Shown: in pieces, positions 31,920-39,895 of the stretch | How the letters are laid out: each line of letters begins with the position of its first letter | Numbering within the stretch: the first letter of the stretch is position 1 | Assembly: GCA_018692925.1 (NCBI GenBank) | Contig: JABHLH010000010.1 | Span: 1-42,306 of the forward strand | Length of the DNA: 42,306 nucleotides | Direction of reading: 5' to 3' | From: an archaeon | GTDB lineage: Archaea > Nanobdellota > Nanobdellia > SCGC-AAA011-G17 > GW2011-AR17 | The notes under the pieces: generated by a model | Seen by the model: only the letters and a program-made list of their open reading frames with translations | Told to the model about the DNA's origin: nothing | Database searches by the model: none | Translations under genes and position numbers: made by a program

Positions 31920-32420
31920 CATTCTTTTTAATAATAATCTACCCCAACCTTCTTCAAATTTCCAACCACAATATTTAAACTTCATTTTATCTACTATTTT
32001 TCTAGAAGCAGGATTTTTAGTACTAACATCAGCAGTAATCCTTTCTAATTTTATTTCCATAAAACCAAATTTCAAAATAATATCAACAGCTTCTTTCATT
32101 AAACCTTTACCCCTGTAGTTTTTTCCAATCCAATATCCTAACTCAGCTTCTTTTTTCTTCCAATCAACATCCATCAAACTAATTCCACCAATAACTTTTC
32201 CAGTTTCTTTAAATTCAATACCAAGTAAAAAACTTTTTTTATTTTTTAATTCTAAATTCGAAAGGTCAATAAAATCTTCTGCATCTTGTAGATTATAAGG
32301 ATATGGGGCTCTAGTAAATTGACTAATCAATTTTTCATTTATATTTTCTTGAAGAGATTCAGCATCAGATTTTTTAAAAGACCTAACATTTATTCTTTTT
32401 CCTCGTAGAACTAAACTCAT
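31881..32420 (-). CDS. GNAT acetyltransferase, RimJ/RimL-like
   Basis: These N-acetyltransferases move an acetyl group from acetyl-CoA to an amine, often a protein N-terminus. The acetyl-CoA motif is ELGYWIGKNYRGKGLMKEAV (about 92-111), with family strands GKVIGGISLMDV and ERITADVSTKNPASRKIVDKM. The protein is 179 residues, complete. Its ATG overlaps the gatE stop by 4 nt, so it is the second gene of that operon. The acceptor is unknown. Confidence 0.87.
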   Translation of the reverse strand: MSLVLRGKRINVRSFKKSDAESLQENINEKLISQFTRAPYPYNLQDAEDFIDLSNLELKNKKSFLLGIEFKETGKVIGGISLMDVDWKKKEAELGYWIGKNYRGKGLMKEAVDIILKFGFMEIKLERITADVSTKNPASRKIVDKMKFKYCGWKFEEGWGRLLLKRMLIFELFRKDFVK

Positions 32421-33826
32421 TTTTCTAACCTCTTCAAAATCATCATAACTTTCTTACCATCAACTTTCCCTCTAAACTTCTTCATCACTTCACCCATAAG
32501 AGCATTAATTGGCGCACCTTTATTTGCTTTAACAATCTTCTTAACTTCTTTCTCTAAATCATCATCACTAATTCCTTTATACTTACTCAAATCAGCTTTT
32601 CCATTTTTAAGAATATCAACTAAAACTTCTAACACTGCACTCTTTCCAATTTTTCCAGAATTCAAATAGCCTAAAACTTCTCTAAGATCTTTTTCTTTCA
32701 AACCTTCTAGATTAAATCTTTTCTTAATTTCCTTAGGGTGCTTAACTAAAATATCAACTAAAATTTTACTATCAACTTTTTTATATTCTTTAACATAACT
32801 TGCAAAATCAATTTCACTCTTAACAATAATTCTTGCATCTTCTGCACTTAATTTAAATTCTTTTTCAAATCTTAAAACTTTATCATCAATTAATTCAGGT
32901 AAAACAACTGCATCCAACATTTTCTTTGTAACTCTTATAACAGGAACATCTGTTTCAGGATACATTCTTTTAGCACCAGGCATTGGTCTTGAAAATTTAC
33001 TAATGCCATTTGCTTTTACATCTCTAACATGACTTTCACCATTTTTTTCCTTTTTTTGTCTCTCAATTTCAGCATCAATAACTTTAACCATATATTTTAA
33101 CTCTTGAAAACCTTTTAATTCAACTCTAGGATGTCCTTTAATAGAAACATTAACATCTTGTCTAATTGTACCAATCCCTCTTTTTACTTTCCCTGTACTC
33201 CTTAACATCATTCCAATGATTGAGGAAACTTCTTTAGCATGTTCAGCATCTTTAATTGAAGGATCTGTAGCAATTTCTAACAATGCAACACCTAATCTAT
33301 CTAACCGATACTTAACAATGTGTTCTTTTTCTTCTAATTTCTGTGCAGCTTCTTCTTCTAAAAAAACACCTTCTATTCCAACTCTACCTTTACTTGTTTC
33401 AATATAACCATCACTTGCAATTAATCCTGTTCTTTGAAAACCTGAAACATTACTTCCATCAACAACAGTTTTTCTCATAAAATGTATTTCATCAACAACC
33501 TTTGCATTCAATAATTTAGAAACTTCCAAAGCAATTTCTAAACAATCTTTATTCAATTCATGTGGAGGCTCATCATCATATTCCACTAAACAACTAGAAC
33601 TTGAACAAGCTTCATACTGAAAAATTTTATCTTTTTTCATTTCATAAGCAGCAGCCTGATCTACCTTACCAGTTTCTCCAGCAGCAGCCCTTAATTTCCT
33701 TTCAAAGAATACATCAGCTTTATTTGGATCATGTACAACAGCTGGACAATCACAAAATAATTTCTTACCTTCTAACTGTTGATGAATTTCAATTCCAGCT
33801 TTAAATCCTAACTTCTTATAATCCAT
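32417..33826 (-). CDS. gatE: Glu-tRNA(Gln) amidotransferase subunit E, lacking the GAD insertion
   Basis: GatE is the archaeal GatB-like kinase subunit that, with GatD, turns Glu-tRNA-Gln into Gln-tRNA-Gln. The cradle domain has GFKAGIEIHQQLEGKKLFCDCP, DGSNVSGFQRTGLI, LLEIATDPSI and IGTIRQDVNVSI. The Cys pair FCDCP with CSSSSC is a likely zinc site. At about 262-270 the chain goes straight from ERQKKEKNG to HVRDVKANG and RPMPGAKRMYPETDVP, without the roughly 120-residue AspRS-like GAD domain of known GatE proteins. The helical and YqeY-like tail is present. At 469 residues it is clearly shorter than usual. GatD is not in the window. Confidence 0.9.
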   Translation of the reverse strand: MDYKKLGFKAGIEIHQQLEGKKLFCDCPAVVHDPNKADVFFERKLRAAAGETGKVDQAAAYEMKKDKIFQYEACSSSSCLVEYDDEPPHELNKDCLEIALEVSKLLNAKVVDEIHFMRKTVVDGSNVSGFQRTGLIASDGYIETSKGRVGIEGVFLEEEAAQKLEEKEHIVKYRLDRLGVALLEIATDPSIKDAEHAKEVSSIIGMMLRSTGKVKRGIGTIRQDVNVSIKGHPRVELKGFQELKYMVKVIDAEIERQKKEKNGESHVRDVKANGISKFSRPMPGAKRMYPETDVPVIRVTKKMLDAVVLPELIDDKVLRFEKEFKLSAEDARIIVKSEIDFASYVKEYKKVDSKILVDILVKHPKEIKKRFNLEGLKEKDLREVLGYLNSGKIGKSAVLEVLVDILKNGKADLSKYKGISDDDLEKEVKKIVKANKGAPINALMGEVMKKFRGKVDGKKVMMILKRLEK

Positions 33827-33862
33827 AATAAAAAAAGAAGAATTACTATTTAATAAACTTTC

Positions 33863-35230
33863 TTAGTGATCAGCTAATTTTCCACCAATCAAAGCCTTAA
33901 GTTCATCAACTTTTTCCTGAACTAAGCCCATATTCTTAGCTTCCAAATTTAATCTTAATAATGGCTGAGTATTAGAAGTTCTTACATTAAATCTCCAATC
34001 ATCAAAAGTAACACTAATCCCATCTAAATAATCAATTTCTCCAGAATTATATTGATCTTCAATTTTTCTTACAACTTCTTTACTATCTTCAACAATAAAA
34101 TTAATTTCTCCACTAATAGGATAATTTTCAAAATAATAATCCATTATCTCAGATAATTTACCTTTTTCATTTAAAATCTTAAGCATCAACAAAATTGCCA
34201 ACATTGAGCTTTCTGCAAAACTATTTTCTCTAAAAAAGATATGTCCACTACATTCAGCAGAGAATATAGAATTACATTCTCTCATTTTAGCTTTTATTAA
34301 AGTATGACCAACATTTGTTCTAGCTGCTTTTGCGCCATTATTTTCAATAGCTTTTACAGTAGCCCAAAAATATCTTGGATCATGTGCAATAGTTTCAATA
34401 CTTGCATCACCACACTGTTTCAAAATAAAATCTGTCATTAAAGCTGCAAAATAATATCCTGGAATATATCTTCCTTTATCATCAATAAAAAATACTCTAT
34501 CACTATCTCCATCCAAAGCAATACCAATATCAGCATTTTCTTCAATAACTTTTTTCTTTAAATCATCAGTATTACTTTCAATAAAAGGATCTGCTACATG
34601 GTTTGGAAAATTCCCATCTAAATCCCAATACATTTTAACTACATCAAAATCTAAATTGCTCAAAACTTTATCAAACATAAAACTACCCATTCCATTTCCA
34701 CTATCCACAACAATCTTCATTTTTTTCAAACCTGAAAGATTAGCAAGTTTAAAGACATGTTCTCTATAAAAATTCCAATAATTTACTTTTTTCATTTCAC
34801 CTTTTTCTTCATTTACTTTTCCTAAATCTGTTAAAGCTAAATCTCTGATTTTATCTAAACCAGTCTTCAAACCTAAAGCTTTAGCTCCTTTCAAAGAAAT
34901 TTTCATACCATTATCTTTCCCAGGATTATGAGAAGCTGTAATAATAATAGCTGCATCTATATCTTCAACAAATGCAGAAACAAAATATGTTAATTCAGTA
35001 CCACATAAACCTAAATCTCTAACTTCTACACCTTCATCAATTAAACCTTTTGATAAATTTTCAAAAAGAATTGGACTAGAAACCCTCATATCTCTACCAA
35101 CAGCCACAATTTTCACTTTTAATTCTTTAGCTATTGCTCTTCCGATTTTATAAACAAACTCTTCGTCCCAATCTTTATTCCATTCACCTCGAATATCATA
35201 AGCTTTGAAAATTTTTGGATTAGCTATCAT
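33863..35230 (-). CDS. Phosphomannomutase/phosphoglucomutase
   Basis: This alpha-D-phosphohexomutase moves phosphate between C1 and C6 of mannose or glucose, supplying sugars for glycans. The phosphoserine loop is TASHNPGKDNGMKI (about 98-111), the metal loop DGDSDRVFFID, the sugar-binding loop SAECSGHIFFRE and the phosphate-binding loop RTSNTQPLLR. At 455 residues all four domains are intact. A GATTTATAAC box upstream gives it its own promoter. It could feed the PIG-L/glycosyltransferase pathway, but specificity is not readable. Confidence 0.92.
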   Translation of the reverse strand: MIANPKIFKAYDIRGEWNKDWDEEFVYKIGRAIAKELKVKIVAVGRDMRVSSPILFENLSKGLIDEGVEVRDLGLCGTELTYFVSAFVEDIDAAIIITASHNPGKDNGMKISLKGAKALGLKTGLDKIRDLALTDLGKVNEEKGEMKKVNYWNFYREHVFKLANLSGLKKMKIVVDSGNGMGSFMFDKVLSNLDFDVVKMYWDLDGNFPNHVADPFIESNTDDLKKKVIEENADIGIALDGDSDRVFFIDDKGRYIPGYYFAALMTDFILKQCGDASIETIAHDPRYFWATVKAIENNGAKAARTNVGHTLIKAKMRECNSIFSAECSGHIFFRENSFAESSMLAILLMLKILNEKGKLSEIMDYYFENYPISGEINFIVEDSKEVVRKIEDQYNSGEIDYLDGISVTFDDWRFNVRTSNTQPLLRLNLEAKNMGLVQEKVDELKALIGGKLADH

Positions 35231-35276
35231 ATCATCTCAAAATAATAAACTAGTTATAAATCTTTTGCAATAATAA

Positions 35277-36005
35277 TCAAGAAAACAATTTTTGATAATT
35301 CATAAAAATAGAATTTTCTACTTCTTCTTCACTCATTCCTTTAATCTCAGCTATTTTTCTTACAGTCTGTTTTACATTTCCAGGTTCATTTCTTTTCCCT
35401 TTTTCAGCACCCATATATGGGGCATCTGTCTCAGTTAAAATCCTGGTAATAGAAATTTTTTTCACTAATTCTTGAAATTCTTTATTTGTAATAAGTCTTG
35501 GAGGAATAGAAAAATAAAATCCTAATTTCTCAGCTTCCAACCCAACTTCTAATTTTCCACAATAACAATGCATAACTACTTTTTTCATATTTTTTTCTTT
35601 TAAAATTTCAACTACTTCCTTCTCAGCTTTCCTAGAATGGACTAAAACAGGCAAATCCATTTTCTTTGCCAACCCTAAAAATTCTTTAAAATATTTTATT
35701 TGCTTTTCTTTTTCTTCATAAGTAAAATCTAAACCAATTTCACCAATTGCAATTATTTTTTGTTTAGCAATAAACTTAATTTCTGCTTCAATATCCTTCT
35801 CATCCATTTTTACAATATCATAAGGATGAATTCCTAAAGCTACTTTCACTTTAGAAAACTTTTTACCTAATTCAATTGTTTTCCTATTATCTTCAACATT
35901 CATTCCATTATTTATAATAACTGCACAATTAGAATTCTCAATTACTTCTTCAATATCTTCATCAAATTTTTTATCTGTAATATGTGTATGTACATCAATT
36001 AACAT
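35277..36005 (-). CDS. TatD-family metal-dependent hydrolase
   Basis: This is a TIM-barrel hydrolase of the TatD group, known as DNase/RNase-like or editing enzymes. Metal ligands are in DVHTH (4-8), GEIGLDF, LVHSRKAE, HCYCGK and TETDAPY. The 242-residue length is typical. Its ATG is 2 nt after the RNase J stop, so it is expressed with that nuclease. That supports a role in nucleic acid turnover. Confidence 0.9.
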   Translation of the reverse strand: MLIDVHTHITDKKFDEDIEEVIENSNCAVIINNGMNVEDNRKTIELGKKFSKVKVALGIHPYDIVKMDEKDIEAEIKFIAKQKIIAIGEIGLDFTYEEKEKQIKYFKEFLGLAKKMDLPVLVHSRKAEKEVVEILKEKNMKKVVMHCYCGKLEVGLEAEKLGFYFSIPPRLITNKEFQELVKKISITRILTETDAPYMGAEKGKRNEPGNVKQTVRKIAEIKGMSEEEVENSIFMNYQKLFS

Positions 36006-36007
36006 TT

Positions 36008-37345
36008 TTACTCCAACATAATAAAGTGTCCATCTCTTGAAACAAACACAGTTTCTCCAAGTTTATATCCCATCTCTACACCTAATTCAGCTAAAGGCAT
36101 CAATCTTGTAACATCACCTTGACAAGGAAGCAAATATTTAGGGTTCAACAAATCAATTAAATCTCTATGATCTTCTCTAGCTAAATGACCAGAAGCATGA
36201 ATATCTTTAAACATTCTCACACCTCTTTGTCTTAACTTATTTTCTTGAACTTCTCTATTAGCAATATTAATTGCAGCAGGAATTGTTTTACAAGCATAAA
36301 CTACATGATCTCCACCCTGAAATTTATAAGGCAAATCACCAAAAGCCATCCTTGTTAAAATTGCTCTTGGTTCTCCTTGATTACCTGTACAAATAACTAA
36401 ATATTCTCCAGGAGATTTTTGAATTTCTCTTAATTTACTTCTAACTTCTCTTCCATATTTTACTAATTCAACATCTTTTGTAAAATTAACTAAACCAATA
36501 TTTTCAGCAGCTGTAATATATTTATTCATTGATCTACCTAAGACAACAATTTTTCTTTTCATTTTCTTAGCAGCTTCAATAACTTCTTTTATTCTAGCAA
36601 TCTGTGAAGCAAAAGTTGTAACAATCACTAATTTACCTTTATTGTTTGTATGCAAAAGAACGTCATTAACTAATGTTTTTGCAACAGATTCTGAAGGAGT
36701 TTTAATATCAAGATTAGAATACAAAGCATCAACAATTAATGCTAAAACACCTTTTTTACCAATTTCTTCTAATCTTTTATAATTTGGTTTTTTTCCTAAT
36801 GTAGGAGTATTATCTAATTTGAAATCATTTCCATAAATTATTGCTCCTTTTGGAGTATGTAAAATGGCAAAAACTGTTCCTGGTGTAGAATGTGTTACAT
36901 GAACAAACTCTAAAGTTAAATTTTCAGATAATTTTACTTTACTATTTGAATTCAAAACTTTCAAAGGCTGTTTTATACTAACTTTATCATCTCTTGTTGT
37001 AACTTTCAAAACTTCAATAGTATAAGCAGAGCCATAAATCGGACATTTATATCTCTCAGCTAAATAAGGCACAGCTCCGATATGATCTAAATGACAATGT
37101 CCTAAAACAATAGCTTTCACTTTACCTTTCCATTTTTTTATAACAGAATCATCAGGCACAGCACCAGCATTAATCAATTGTTCTCTTGTCAAATCTGTTT
37201 TACTAGTTTCTTCTTCTTGTAATCTAATGATTGAAGGAATATGAAATCCCATATCAAATATAACAACTTCATCTCCCACTCTAACAGCAGTCATATTAGC
37301 TCCAATTTCAGAATAACCGCCAACTGTACATATTTCAATATCCAT
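36008..37345 (-). CDS. Archaeal RNase J, beta-CASP ribonuclease
   Basis: This metallo-beta-lactamase/beta-CASP ribonuclease degrades RNA 5'-3', with possible endonuclease activity. The zinc motif HCHLDH is at 83-88, and later ligands are in HVTHSTPGT and YGNDFK. The beta-CASP motifs are in LVIVTTFASQIARIKE, VICTGNQGEPRAIL, and HASGHLAREDH with LPCQGD. At 445 residues without a KH extension it is RNase J-like rather than aCPSF. A TTATATAAAG box upstream suggests a near-leaderless mRNA. It is the first gene of the operon with TatD. Confidence 0.92.
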   Translation of the reverse strand: MDIEICTVGGYSEIGANMTAVRVGDEVVIFDMGFHIPSIIRLQEEETSKTDLTREQLINAGAVPDDSVIKKWKGKVKAIVLGHCHLDHIGAVPYLAERYKCPIYGSAYTIEVLKVTTRDDKVSIKQPLKVLNSNSKVKLSENLTLEFVHVTHSTPGTVFAILHTPKGAIIYGNDFKLDNTPTLGKKPNYKRLEEIGKKGVLALIVDALYSNLDIKTPSESVAKTLVNDVLLHTNNKGKLVIVTTFASQIARIKEVIEAAKKMKRKIVVLGRSMNKYITAAENIGLVNFTKDVELVKYGREVRSKLREIQKSPGEYLVICTGNQGEPRAILTRMAFGDLPYKFQGGDHVVYACKTIPAAINIANREVQENKLRQRGVRMFKDIHASGHLAREDHRDLIDLLNPKYLLPCQGDVTRLMPLAELGVEMGYKLGETVFVSRDGHFIMLE

Positions 37346-37376
37346 ACTTCTCTAAAATATAATTTTCTTTATATAA

Positions 37377-37736
37377 TTATCTAATCCTACCAAATTTCAG
37401 AATTCCACCAACATGCACTCTATCCCCTTTTCCAACAGGTAGCTCAAGAATATACTTAGCCTTTTTTTCAGGCTTATGAAACAAAGTAAATGGTTTTACA
37501 GCCCTTTTTATATCAACAACTCTATAATTCTTATCCAACCAAAATATATCCAAAGGATAAAACACAAAGAACATATGAATGCTACTTCCAACTATACTTT
37601 CACTCAAACCTTCTAGAATAGCCCCTTCTTTTTTCCTAGAAAACATCAAACCCCTAAACCTTGTAAAAAGATTATCACAATATTTCACTCTCTTACCTAA
37701 TAAAATATTACCATACTTCACACTACATCCTCTCAT
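37377..37736 (-). CDS. DUF192 family protein
   Basis: This is a small protein of the DUF192 (COG1430) family, a beta-rich fold of unknown function often exported in bacteria. RFRGLMFSRK, GSSIHMFFVFYPLDIFWLD and the end of the chain, ILELPVGKGDRVHVG, are the usual blocks. No clear signal peptide is present. The frame is open upstream to a TTG at 37781, but a TTTTTAAAAC box overlaps that codon, so I chose the ATG at 37736. The start is uncertain by a few codons. Confidence 0.75.
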   Translation of the reverse strand: MRGCSVKYGNILLGKRVKYCDNLFTRFRGLMFSRKKEGAILEGLSESIVGSSIHMFFVFYPLDIFWLDKNYRVVDIKRAVKPFTLFHKPEKKAKYILELPVGKGDRVHVGGILKFGRIR

Positions 37737-37816
37737 AAATATAGCTAAGTCAAACTTACTAATAAACCTTCTGCAAAGCAATAAGTTTTAAAAATATAAA
37801 AGAATTAATTTATTCT

Positions 37817-38515
37817 ATGAGCATAAAAAATCTAAAGAATTCAGTAAATAGGCTTCAAAATAACTTAATTAGTTCCCTTTACTACAAGGACAAGGATGAA
37901 AAAGGCCTAAGATTAAGAAATTATGCTTCTTTAGCAAAATCAAATTTAAAATTCATTGAAGAAAACTTTTGGAAAAGTTCACAAGAAATAAAAGATGTTG
38001 ATGAGAGATTAGAATTTTCGGTTTTATTACACAGATTAAAAATAACTGGTGATATTAAAGAAATTTTAAAAATCAGTTCAGAAATGGAAGAGATTTTAAA
38101 AGAAACTGACAGTAAAAAAGATCTTAATTTTAAAATTCCAAGAGTTCATGACGATGTAAAAGGAGAACTTGTTGCCGACATTGAAGAATTAAAAATTTGT
38201 TACAATGCAAAATGTTACAGGAGTTGTATTATCATTTGTGGTAGACTTTTAGAAATTGGTCTTCATAGAAAATATTTTGAGACTACGAATAGGGACATCT
38301 TAGAAACAAACCCCGGAATTGGTTTAGGTAGTTTAGTTGCAAAATTAATTGAAAAGGAAGTGAAATTAGATCCAGGTTTAACTCAACAGATTCATTTAAT
38401 CAACAATGTTAGAATCTTTTCAGTTCATAAAAAACAAAGACCATTTTATCCTTCAAAATCTCAAGCTCATGCTACAATCCTTTTCACTTTAGACATTTTA
38501 GAAAAACTTTTTTAA
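37817..38515 (+). CDS. HEPN-like (DUF4145-type) helical protein
   Basis: This is a 232-residue soluble helical protein. The C-terminal half resembles the DUF4145/HEPN group: ELVADIEELKICYNAKCYRSCIIICGRLLEIGL, then a helix ending in NNVRIFSVHKK. Arg199 and His204 form an R-x4-H motif, the catalytic pattern of HEPN ribonucleases. The usual Asn just before the motif is also present. The N-terminal half is a separate helical domain. Its role could be an RNA-cleaving or purely structural HEPN. It is divergent from the DUF192 gene. Confidence 0.65.
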   Translation: MSIKNLKNSVNRLQNNLISSLYYKDKDEKGLRLRNYASLAKSNLKFIEENFWKSSQEIKDVDERLEFSVLLHRLKITGDIKEILKISSEMEEILKETDSKKDLNFKIPRVHDDVKGELVADIEELKICYNAKCYRSCIIICGRLLEIGLHRKYFETTNRDILETNPGIGLGSLVAKLIEKEVKLDPGLTQQIHLINNVRIFSVHKKQRPFYPSKSQAHATILFTLDILEKLF

Positions 38516-38538
38516 ACTCCTAAGAATTCTAAACCTAC

Positions 38539-39042
38539 ATGCCATTCGCAGTAACACATGTATTAATAACAATAATCATAATTGACTTATTCAGAAAGTT
38601 AGTTCTTAAGAAAAAAAACTTCCCATTACATTTGGTTTTAATCGGGGGTATTGCTGGACTTTTACCTGATATTGATGTTGCAGTATTTTGGTTACTACAA
38701 ACTTTTTCTAATGTAGGTCTTGAAGAAGTTCACAAAATATTCACACACTCTTTAGTAATCCCATTAATCATTTTCATAGGATCACAAATTACTTTGAAAT
38801 GGAAAAAAATATCACAACCACTTTTAGTAATTAGTGCTGGATATACAATTCACTTACTTTTAGATTCAATATTTTATTTATCCCCTTTATTTTATCCATT
38901 TTCAAGCACAATGTTAGGAATCAATTTATTGTCCAGGATCAGTTTTGATACTTCTGTATTATACATGAGCATTGATGCTGTTATTCTAGTTTTATGGTTA
39001 ATTTATGAATGGAAAGCAAAAAACATTAGGGACTACATATGA
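38539..39042 (+). CDS. Membrane protein, DUF457/YdjM-like metal-dependent hydrolase
   Basis: This membrane protein has about four helices and the clear DUF457 pattern: an N-terminal MPFAVTHVL, then GLLPDIDVAVF, KIFTHSL and YTIHLLLDS. The His and Asp residues at the membrane face are the proposed metal ligands. It shares its type with the gene at 31389 but is only distantly related. It starts 23 nt after the HEPN-like gene, and its stop overlaps the NFACT-R start by 4 nt. The three may be one operon. Confidence 0.82.
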   Translation: MPFAVTHVLITIIIIDLFRKLVLKKKNFPLHLVLIGGIAGLLPDIDVAVFWLLQTFSNVGLEEVHKIFTHSLVIPLIIFIGSQITLKWKKISQPLLVISAGYTIHLLLDSIFYLSPLFYPFSSTMLGINLLSRISFDTSVLYMSIDAVILVLWLIYEWKAKNIRDYI

Positions 39043-39785
39043 AAATAATTTTAGATCCAAAAAAGAGTATTGAAGAAAATGCTACAAGATATTATGATAA
39101 ATCTAAAAAAGCAAAAAGAAAACTTGAAGGATTGAATGTTGCAATTGAAAACACAAAGAAAAAAATCTTAAAACTTGACAAAGCTAAACCAAAAGAAAAA
39201 GAAAAACTTGAAGATGCTCCCGAAAAAAAATGGTATATGAAATTTAGATATTTTACTTCATCTGATGGATTTTTATGTATTGGTGGAAGAGATGCTACTA
39301 CTAACGACATAATTGTCAAAAAACATGCAGATAAAGGAGACTTAGTTTTCCACACAGAAATGAGAGGTTCGCCTTTTTTCATAATTAAATCAGAAGGAAA
39401 AGAAATCCCACAAAGCACAAAAGAAGAAGCTGCAATTGCAACAGCTGCATTTTCTAGAGCTTGGAAAGAAGAGTTAGGCACAGCTGAAGTTTATTCTATA
39501 CAACCTGATCAAGTTAAAAAAGAATTAGGTTTACCAAAAGGTTCATTTATGATTCATGGTAAAAGAGAATACTACAAACCTGTAATAAAACTTTATGTTA
39601 CATTAAACAAAGAAAAATACTTAGAATGTACACCAATAAAATCAGAATTCACATTAAAATTTGGAGGAAAAATTTCAGACTGTGCAAAAGCAATAAGAAA
39701 ACAAATGTCTTTTAAACACAAAATAAATTATCCTCTTGATGATGTTATCAGAATACTACCTGGAGATTGTTCTTTAGAAAATTAA
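39039..39785 (+). CDS. Stand-alone NFACT-R (DUF814) protein with partial coiled coil
   Basis: The NFACT-R domain is the C-terminal RNA- or ribosome-binding part of RqcH/NEMF/Tae2, a ribosome quality-control factor. The first 60 residues (KSIEENATRYYDKSKKAKRKL) match the end of the RqcH coiled coil. NFACT-R then follows with KWYMKFRYFTSSDGFLCIGG, RDATTNDIIVKKH and AAIATAAFSRAWKEELG. The upstream NFACT-N/HhH half is absent: the gene opens in the coil and the preceding gene is a membrane protein. Either the factor is split and its N-terminal half is elsewhere, or this is a genuine short form. At 248 residues it is about a third to a half of archaeal RqcH. Confidence 0.87.
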   Translation: MKIILDPKKSIEENATRYYDKSKKAKRKLEGLNVAIENTKKKILKLDKAKPKEKEKLEDAPEKKWYMKFRYFTSSDGFLCIGGRDATTNDIIVKKHADKGDLVFHTEMRGSPFFIIKSEGKEIPQSTKEEAAIATAAFSRAWKEELGTAEVYSIQPDQVKKELGLPKGSFMIHGKREYYKPVIKLYVTLNKEKYLECTPIKSEFTLKFGGKISDCAKAIRKQMSFKHKINYPLDDVIRILPGDCSLEN

Positions 39786-39787
39786 TC

Positions 39788-39862
39788 CGGATCTGGGAGG
39801 ATTTGAACCCCCGACCTATTCCTTAGGAGGGAATCGCTCTATCCAAGCTGAGCTACAGATCC
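39788..39862 (-). tRNA. tRNA-Arg (anticodon CCT)
   Basis: On the minus strand all arms fold: acceptor GGATCTG with CAGATCC, D arm GCTC/GAGC, anticodon arm ATTCC/GGAAT around loop CTCCTAA (anticodon CCT, reading AGG), variable loop AGGTC, and T arm GGGGG/CCTCC with loop TTCAAAT. The length is 75 nt with discriminator G. There is no intron and CCA is not encoded. A GCTTAAAAG box (about 39889-39897) sits about 27-35 nt upstream. The 3' end lies 2 nt from the convergent NFACT-R stop. Confidence 0.95.
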
Positions 39863-39895
39863 ATATAATAAAAGAAAAAATAATTACTTTTAAGC

